Shown here: in pieces, positions 55,820 through 64,000 of the stretch
How the letters are laid out: each line of letters begins with the position of its first letter
Position numbering within the stretch: the first letter of the stretch is position 1
Source: Chrysomallon squamiferum
Lineage: Eukaryota; Mollusca; Gastropoda; Neomphalida; Peltospiridae
Direction of reading: 5' to 3'
Assembly: GCA_012295275.1 (NCBI GenBank)
Contig: CM022671.1
Location: forward strand, 20,732,822-20,796,821
Length of the DNA: 64,000 nucleotides
Made by a program: the position numbers and the translations under genes
Notes under the pieces: model-generated
Databases searched by the model: none
Seen by the model: the letters and a program-made list of their open reading frames with translations, nothing else
Told to the model about the DNA's origin: nothing

Positions 55820-58800
55820 TATATAATTATCATTTCTTTTAATATTCAGTTAATTTTTTTTTGGTGGGGGTATAAATAAATAATGTAGTAACAAATAACT
55901 CCAGACCAATTCAACTGGCTCACAGTTTATGAAATAAGACATTACTTTTTATGGCATCTGACATGGTATTTCATGGCACTTCACATTACTAAATGCACCG
56001 CAAATATGATTTCCACATAAGAGTCACAGTTTTGGGACTTCTCGGATGTCAAAATGTACTTTCCTAACTAACCATGCAAGTCATTTTTGTTGGTTATTTC
56101 GCAGGAATTTTGCAAAATACCTATGACTGTGTATTTGTTCCTTGTTCTTAAAAATATGTGGGCAGCTCAGCCTAATTTCTTTAATGGCTTTGACGATGCT
56201 GATATGTCTCGGTATCCATTAGACCGTCTATGGAGATTGCCGCTGGCGATTATTGACCATGAGCGAAAATAGTCATCGCATTTCCATCGCCATTAGACTG
56301 AGGACATCTCAGCCATTTTGTCTGACCCCACTCACTCTTTACGATTAACGTCGAATCGGCAGCTTTCCGCTTAACAGAATTATTACGTTCTTACACGTTA
56401 TGTATCAATTTGTTATATAAACACAAGTGCAAACTACAAATATAAGGCTAACGCAGATTCTGGACGAATCGTCTCAAACAAGACTTTTGTAAATATACTC
56501 TGCTACTCTACTACAGCAAATCTGTAGAGTCGGACACAAATTTTAATCTACTTATTTAATAATAATAAAAAATAATTAACCTCACCACTAGAAAGATGGG
56601 TATCATCTGATGGCAAAAATTTGAACCATGATAGAAGTATACCAGAACTGGACTGATGAAAACTCGATACGTTACATAATAAAGATTCCATTATAACTCA
56701 GTTTATTGTGTCCTCTAAAGCAGTCTCTGATAGCACATAAGGAAGCAAAAAACATGTCATTTGTGGAGGTTACTAAAGGTTGGCCTACTCAAGAGTTAAG
56801 TTTAGAAAATGTCCGTCTTATAGATGATATATTTCACATAATCTGTGTTTGTCAAATTACGACTTCATATTTACAAAAATTCAACGCGGTATATATCTTT
56901 TCATAAATAGATACAGTTTAGTACAAATAGCTAATTGCTAACTAGCGGTAATATAGAAATTTCTCCCATATCAAATACTTTATGTCTTTACCTGAAACAA
57001 ACCCCCAAAAGCTATTTTGTATAACATAATTAGAATTCCCAAATAAATTCTTTATTCTAACCTTTTCTCTATGATGAACATTTTCTGGCTCGGTACATTG
57101 TATGGGTAAAATTCTGTATGTATACATACATATATATATATATATCAATTTTCATTATTCATTTGACGTTAGTTGCTTTAGTGATTAATAAAACGTAATG
57201 TTTACGACTGAATATTTTAAAAATACATTTTATACCCAGACATTCCAAACTAAAATGAAAATAAAAACCACAATAAACAGTAACACAGTTATTTTCAAAT
57301 AATAGGTCAAGCTATAAGTAACGGTATTAAAAATACTACCACCATAACTCAAGATTTGTAGTGGTCTGTGTAAAAATATAACTATTACAAATGAACGTTT
57401 TATCACTAATATTACAGCACTGTAATTGTTTTGTTATATTGTCACCTTGACTTACGCTTTAAAGTCTGAAATAAAAAAAGTCAAATGTGAAAATATTATA
57501 CCTTTTTTTTTTTGGTTAACACTTTGAAAATTTATTGAGTTATTCTGTCGGTAGAAAACATAAATTATTGTTTGTATTGGTACTGTCACAAGAGAATTTT
57601 GGAATGATAGTAATTATAATAAAAATAATAAAACTGTATTAGATGTTTTGTTTTTATTTTTCTCTTTCTTTCAAATACATTTTTGATACGAGAGATTAAA
57701 GAAAAACACTTTTTCAACGGTTAACATTAGTAGGTGCGAACACAGTCATACATACAAACATAGTACATACATGCATAAATACATGCATACATATATACAT
57801 ACATATTTATATACATACATACATAATGTACATACAAATATATGACAAACATTTATATATACATGCAGACAGACATACACATACAGACACACACACACAC
57901 ACAGAGACACATATATGTGTGTGTGTGGTGTTGTGCGTGTGTGTGTGTGCATGACATACACAAACAAATCAATACGAATGTTCCATTACATCACTGGAAA
58001 AGAATAACAGAAATCTGACTTTCAAACCACCATTATAAGGGAAATAACCCTAACGAGCCCGTTTTTCCTCCAACGAGCTTTTCTCCCGAGCTACATCTCT
58101 TCTGACGCCCCAGTAGTTTCACATTCACCAATCTAAATCCATTTCTGTCATTACAAATATAATTCTTCAGAGTGCCTCCGTGTATATCTTTCTTCTGTTC
58201 ATTACAACCGTGATTAAATTATTTTTCATCGATCTAGAAAGAAATGCAAGATAATTCCAAGATTATATTAGCTCTTTGCAATAATTTAAAAAAAAATATA
58301 TATGGAAAGAGGGAGAAGAGAAAGAGGAAGATAATAATGATGTAAAAAAAAAAATCTAGAAAAAATCTTACATATTATCTGAATTACTAGCAGATTGGTT
58401 ACATTGATTTAGTTGCGCCAGGAGTAGGTGAGGAATTGAAAGAAACCACGGGACTATTTCAGTCGAGATCTTAATCGATCAACACCACTGTTTTTAATAC
58501 ATGGTGGAAACGAGACAAAAGAAGGTTAATTGTGGTCGTGCCATCAATACTAGTTTGATAATCCTTGAAAGAACTGTTAAATATTTCTTTTTTTCATTTG
58601 CTCTTGTTTTGTTTTATGATTTCTGCTTTAGGTCATTTACACGCCATGATTTTCATGACTTTTGGTCCTTCTAAATTCAGTAAAAAAAAAAATAAAATAA
58701 AAAAAAATAAAGAAAGCACATATGTTTTTTTTTATATTTTTAAAATTTCTTTATATTTCACTTAGACATTTTAGCAGTTCTTCTTGACCTTACATTTCTT

Positions 58801-59365
58801 CACATTTATAAGATCAGACACGTGAATCAGTAAACATAAGTAATCTCCCTGATAATTAGAAACAGTAGTTTTTTTGGTATAATCTGTAGCGGCAAAGGTA
58901 AATAAGAATTTTTATATCTTTTCACCACGCAGTCTGTGTGCAAAGTCTTCTCAAAGAAGCAGCAGAATAATAATTTCACTGACAAGAAGACATGATGGAA
59001 CAGAAATTGATTTTAAAATTTGATTTACTGTTAAATAAGGATCTTTTATAATTTACAATCATTCTATAAATCTTGGCAGTGATGTTCATCGATGCATTCA
59101 TTCATCATTGATTACAAACCAAAACTTTGATCATTCAAACATATACACACACATACATACATACATATATATACATACATACATCCATACATCCATACAA
59201 ACAAACATACATACATACATTCATACATACATATATACAAACATACCTATGTATGATCTATACCAGTCATTAAAATTCCAATAATTACTACCTTTCTTTT
59301 TGTCCGTACGTATATAAACATACACACATACATGTATATATATATATATATGTAGACAAACAGTG

Positions 59366-59368
<3 letters not shown>

Positions 59369-59428
<60 letters not shown>
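59369..59428. repeat. (AT)30 microsatellite
   Basis: About 60 bp of pure AT flanked by TATG and CATA arrays. Confidence 0.95.
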
Positions 59429-59439
<11 letters not shown>

Positions 59440-59912
59440 CACATGTATACATATGTTTATATGAATGTATCTGTGTATGTATACACATGTTTGTATGTAT
59501 GTACACATGCAACTATTATACAACAACACTGATTAAGCTGAGTGCAAAGTTCCGACAATAGATAAAAACACATTAATATTCTCAGTCGGGAATCTTTTGT
59601 CGTTGTGTTTATCGAAAAATGACTTTGGATTACGTGCACACTGGATGAACTTCGGGTCAATACACGTTATTTCAGCGATGTTGCATTCTGATTAGACAGT
59701 TCAAATATAAGTAAGGCTACATTAGTCTGAAACGTGGAGTGCAGCCATAGCGGCACGATTCCAATCGATCAAGCCAAACTCTTGTCGTCAATGTAAAACA
59801 ATAATTTTGTTTTCAAATGCTTATAATTTGTGTAATACTTGTTGATGGTTAATGGATGGTTCTCGTCAGACGTTCAATGCTTTCATCAGTGAATTCATGG
59901 ACTAATGCTAAC

Positions 59913-59915
<3 letters not shown>

Positions 59916-59998
<83 letters not shown>
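59916..59998. repeat. (ATT)n microsatellite
   Basis: About 27 ATT units, then CAT units. Confidence 0.95.
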
Positions 59999-60693
59999 CA
60001 TAATCATCATCATCATTATTATGATTTCAAAAATCTCGTATTATTATTAATGAAAAATGTCAGACGTCCATACATTTGAGTTCTTTATTTCTTTATGTTT
60101 TTATTTTATTATTATTATTATTATTAATTTTTTTTTATGTGTATGTCGTTCGACTGTCTATACATCTTTCTTTATCAGTCTATCAGTCTGTCTGTTTGCT
60201 AGTGATCATGAATATTACTTTAAATTTCTAAATATTAATTCTTAAATAACACTGACATTGACAGTCATAATGTCGGGCTGTTTCTCTAGGGCACGGAACT
60301 GTCCAAAGTAATGAATGTTCACAGTATCAGTATTTTTTGGTGTTCATATACAGCTGTTTTCCGTACTAGCAAAGACTTCTTTATCAAAGGCCGTGGCATA
60401 AGTTTTCTTCTTGATGGTTGATGAACGTATATATTCGCTTGCATTTATGTAAAAAAAAAAATAAAAAAAAAAAGTAATTTATTGCGTCTTTTCTTTGCTT
60501 TTTTTTTTTTTCATGATGGTTGTAGTATGCTGTCTTTAAATTAACTAGACAAGTCCACTGAAAAAAAGGCAAAAAAGTAATCAACCGTTTTATTTCTGCT
60601 GCGTATGATTTCGAAATTTTATCGTGTTCATTAAAAGAATGAATGATAGAAAAAAAATCAAAAACCAAACAGCAAAAACAAACACGTAAAAAA

Positions 60694-60694
60694 C

Positions 60695-60727
<33 letters not shown>

Positions 60728-60737
60728 GCGCGCGCGC
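60694..60737. repeat. (CA)n(CG)n alternating tract
   Basis: About 15 CA units run directly into about 6 CG units, an alternating purine-pyrimidine tract that favours Z-DNA. Confidence 0.9.
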
Positions 60738-61419
60738 AGACATAAAAACAAAACAAAAAACAAACAACAATAAAAAAAAAAAAAAAAAAAAACAGAAGAA
60801 AATACACAAAAACTCCCATCAACAACAATAATAATAACAAATTAAATCCTTCAAAACGTAGATTTAAACGAAACCTAAATATTTCTCTTTGATCACACCT
60901 TTTGTTATTCGATTCCTTTAAACAATTTCCGAGCCGTTTTATACAGCAATAATTCTTGAGCTAATTTTCTAACTGCCATCAAAACTGTCACTAAAACTGT
61001 CTTCATTTCCCACGAGGCTTCATGTACGTACGTAACGAACCACTTGTAATACTGCACCAGCCAGGATGAGAAATCGAAAACTTCAGGCAAATAACACAGC
61101 CTCGTAGACAGGTCTGTGATGTAGAGGTAATGCAGGCAAATTAAAAATATATTGTTTGATACCATAATGTCTCCTCTGGCTAAGACTAACAGCAGTTTTA
61201 CTGCAGTTATCTGCACTCGCTTCTTTACAGCAGACTATTAAATAGGCAATAACAGCTACGAAATGCTGTTTGCACTGACCTTTATTACACAATCTGTTAT
61301 CTTCATCAGGTACCTAAATCTGCACATGTATCTAGAGAAAATAGACAAATAAATGGGTATAATAGCTGTACAGGGATTTGTTTAAATACATATTGGTTCC
61401 TGTAGTCAGCAAAGCTCTG

Positions 61420-61425
<6 letters not shown>

Positions 61426-61464
<39 letters not shown>

Positions 61465-61590
61465 TATATATGTGTGTGTGTGTGTGTGTGAGTGAGTGTG
61501 GGCGCGAGCATGTGTGTGTATGCATTTGTGTGTGTATTTGTATGTGTGTGTGTATTTGTGTGTGTGTTTGTATTTGTGTGTCTATACAAA
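61426..61590. repeat. (TG)n imperfect tract
   Basis: Runs of TG broken by TATG, AG and TTTG variants. All long frames through it are artefacts. Confidence 0.9.
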
Positions 61591-62540
61591 CTGATGGCTG
61601 TTTGAAAATCACGAAATGGATGTACACATATAACTGTGGCTATTGTTCGTCAGTAATATTCTTTTATTGCCTTCTTTTCGAGAAAACAACATGGCTATAA
61701 GTTATATGCATTCTTTTTTTGGTTTTGTCTGATGATAACAATTATTATTACCGTTTACTGTCTTATTGCACAACTCGATCATTTTGTTCATTAACGGCAC
61801 ATAAACTAACATATCTAAACGTTTGACATTCAGATGTCTTCTCCAGTCCTACATTTCTGCATCTTACAGCGGCGGAAACCCCTGCACTTATAATAAATCT
61901 GTATTTCGCTTGGTTCGTAAATATGACAAAACTTTCTAGAATGATCCAGATGAAAGCTGAAAATGCTTCTCCTTAATACGAAACGGCGTCAACCGTCTAC
62001 GTTATTGTTCACTGAACTCCACATGAAGCGACAGTAAAGGAGATTATTCATACTGGTGTAGGCTGACAGAACAAAACGGAGGTTACAGCACAACATGTCA
62101 GTGTTAACCTTTCGACAAAACGAATGTATGTTTTAAGACCAACACAAAACCAAATCGCTCACATGAGAGATGAGATAACCTTTCTTTTTCTTTAAAACCA
62201 TTTTTTTTTTTTTTTTTTGCATTTATACCTTCCTAATCGAATCCTATGGACTACGACATAACCATATAGATACTGATTGCAAGATATGTAGGTAGACAGA
62301 TAAACAGATACATACATACATAGATATATATATACATAAACACAATACACACAATACATATATATATACACACACACACGCACACACATATATACACACA
62401 CACATACATATACTTAACAACGCACACACATCAGATAGAGAAAAAACAGACAAAAGAAATGGAGATAAATAAAAAATAATAATAATAAAAATAAACAAGA
62501 ACACTGAAACAAATTTTATATATAGGATGAACATAATAAC

Positions 62541-62602
<62 letters not shown>
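62541..62602. repeat. (AAT)n microsatellite
   Basis: About 20 AAT units. Confidence 0.95.
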
Positions 62603-62603
<1 letters not shown>

Positions 62604-62972
62604 TAAAAATTCAAAATCAAAATCAACACAACAATTGATTTTTAATTTAAGCAAGCCCACACCTAATGCAAATAACACACTTGAGGTGCTATTTTATAGC
62701 ATGGAACTGTATTATTTTTCTTAACAATACAAAAACCCGGCAATATAGCTTCATGATTTCCATGGTGGAATTCACATCAAATAATCATCTTACCATTATA
62801 CTCAGCAAACTGGAAACAACATCGATCAGTCTGCCTGGAATCGAACTAACTGAAATACGTCTTCGTTACAGCTAGAATTAATGTCGAGTTACCACACGTA
62901 ATCATATGAATGACCTTTTAAAAATGTGCATACTGGACGAATAGCCAACTCACTGTGTCTGATATTTCTACT

Positions 62973-63078
<106 letters not shown>

Positions 63079-63316
63079 AATGTAATGCGCACATTTCTAT
63101 ATTAGTAGAAATAATATTGTTTGGTTAAAAAATCTAAATAATTAAAAATGAAGCAATCTGAACACGATAAAGGAATGTTGAATTAGTAATGTAACAGCAA
63201 CTACAACAACAACAACAACAACAATAATAATAAAAATAATAACAATAAAAACGACATTTATGAGGATGTTAATAAATAAATAATTTCAGAAGAATTTTTA
63301 AGAAAAAAAAGTGTCG

Positions 63317-63464
<148 letters not shown>

Positions 63465-64000
63465 GGACTTATACCTTTTTTTTTATAAATCCTGTAACAT
63501 CGATCAGTTAACGTCTGCCCATCTTTCAAAAGACTCCAAGCAAAAACATTTGATTCAAGTTTGCTAAGAAAAGAGAAATCATCGATTCTTGACGTGTGCA
63601 ATGTTGTAGGCAGCTTGGTGATTTACGACGTAACTTTGAAATCTATTTCTTCCTTTAGCTCGACACTAAGTTCGTGTAATGTGTCGAAGTGAACCCCAGG
63701 GCATTGGAGAGCCCTTCCTATTCCAGCTATAAAAGTTTATTCAATCTTTTCTGAAAGTTCTCGCACTGAAAAAACCTTTAATCCATCCAAGAATAATGAC
63801 TAGTGAACATTTTGTTTGTTTTACTTGCTCAAAGACAAGTGAGTACTGAAATAAAGTTGGGAATAAAATGTTGTGCAAAGATGTGTTTGATAGCGATGTT
63901 AAGTCTCTTTAGGTTCTGTTGTTTCATGTACAAAGACAAATATTACATTTTATTTAGAATTTGTCTAACTGAAGAACATCAAAGAAAACAAAATCGGTAG

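Overview
The window is AT-rich animal nuclear DNA carrying one confidently identifiable gene on the + strand: a metabotropic glutamate receptor (class C GPCR) of the group II (mGluR2/3-like) type. It is split into four coding exons over about 37 kb. The organism looks like an invertebrate, probably a lophotrochozoan such as a mollusc. The reasons are the long introns, the very high density of (AAT)n, (AG)n, (TA)n and (TACA)n microsatellites, and receptor sequence clearly diverged from vertebrates but easily aligned to them. I saw no copy of the common cephalopod SINE core in 64 kb, which weakly argues against octopus or squid. The taxon is inference only.

Layout. 1-15540 is upstream flank with no supportable gene. 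It holds microsatellites, several diverged tandem-repeat arrays, a paired E-box repeat near 1.6 kb, a faint tRNA-related relic near 4.8 kb and a short TTAA-flanked piggyBac-like MITE at 9246-9448. 15541-16388 is less AT-rich and may hold the promoter. A good 3' splice site at 16388 suggests that the first coding exon starts in the 5' UTR at 16389, which would give a leader with several upstream ATGs. Exon 1 (coding to 18255) encodes the signal peptide and nearly all of the Venus-flytrap glutamate-binding domain. Intron 1 (18256-37160) is 18.9 kb of repeats. Exon 2 (37161-38218) encodes the end of the flytrap, the nine-cysteine domain and TM1-TM6. Intron 2 (38219-44447) is followed by exon 3 (44448-44631; TM7 and proximal tail), intron 3 (44632-54076) and exon 4 (54077-54174; last 31 residues and stop). 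54175-64000 is 3' UTR and/or flank, again mainly microsatellites.

The three exon junctions are in phase (1, 0, 1), have GT/AG borders with strong polypyrimidine tracts, and join to one open frame of 902 codons from the preferred ATG at 16887, or 964 from the first in-frame ATG at 16701. Vertebrate mGluR2/3 are about 870-880 residues. All glutamate-contact residues I can align are kept. I found no bacterial, viral or otherwise novel multi-gene system. The points worth a second look are the leader uORFs, the altered C-terminus, the piggyBac-like MITE, the tandem-repeat arrays and some GC-richer intronic islands. Residue numbers below count from the ATG at 16887; add 62 for the 16701 start.
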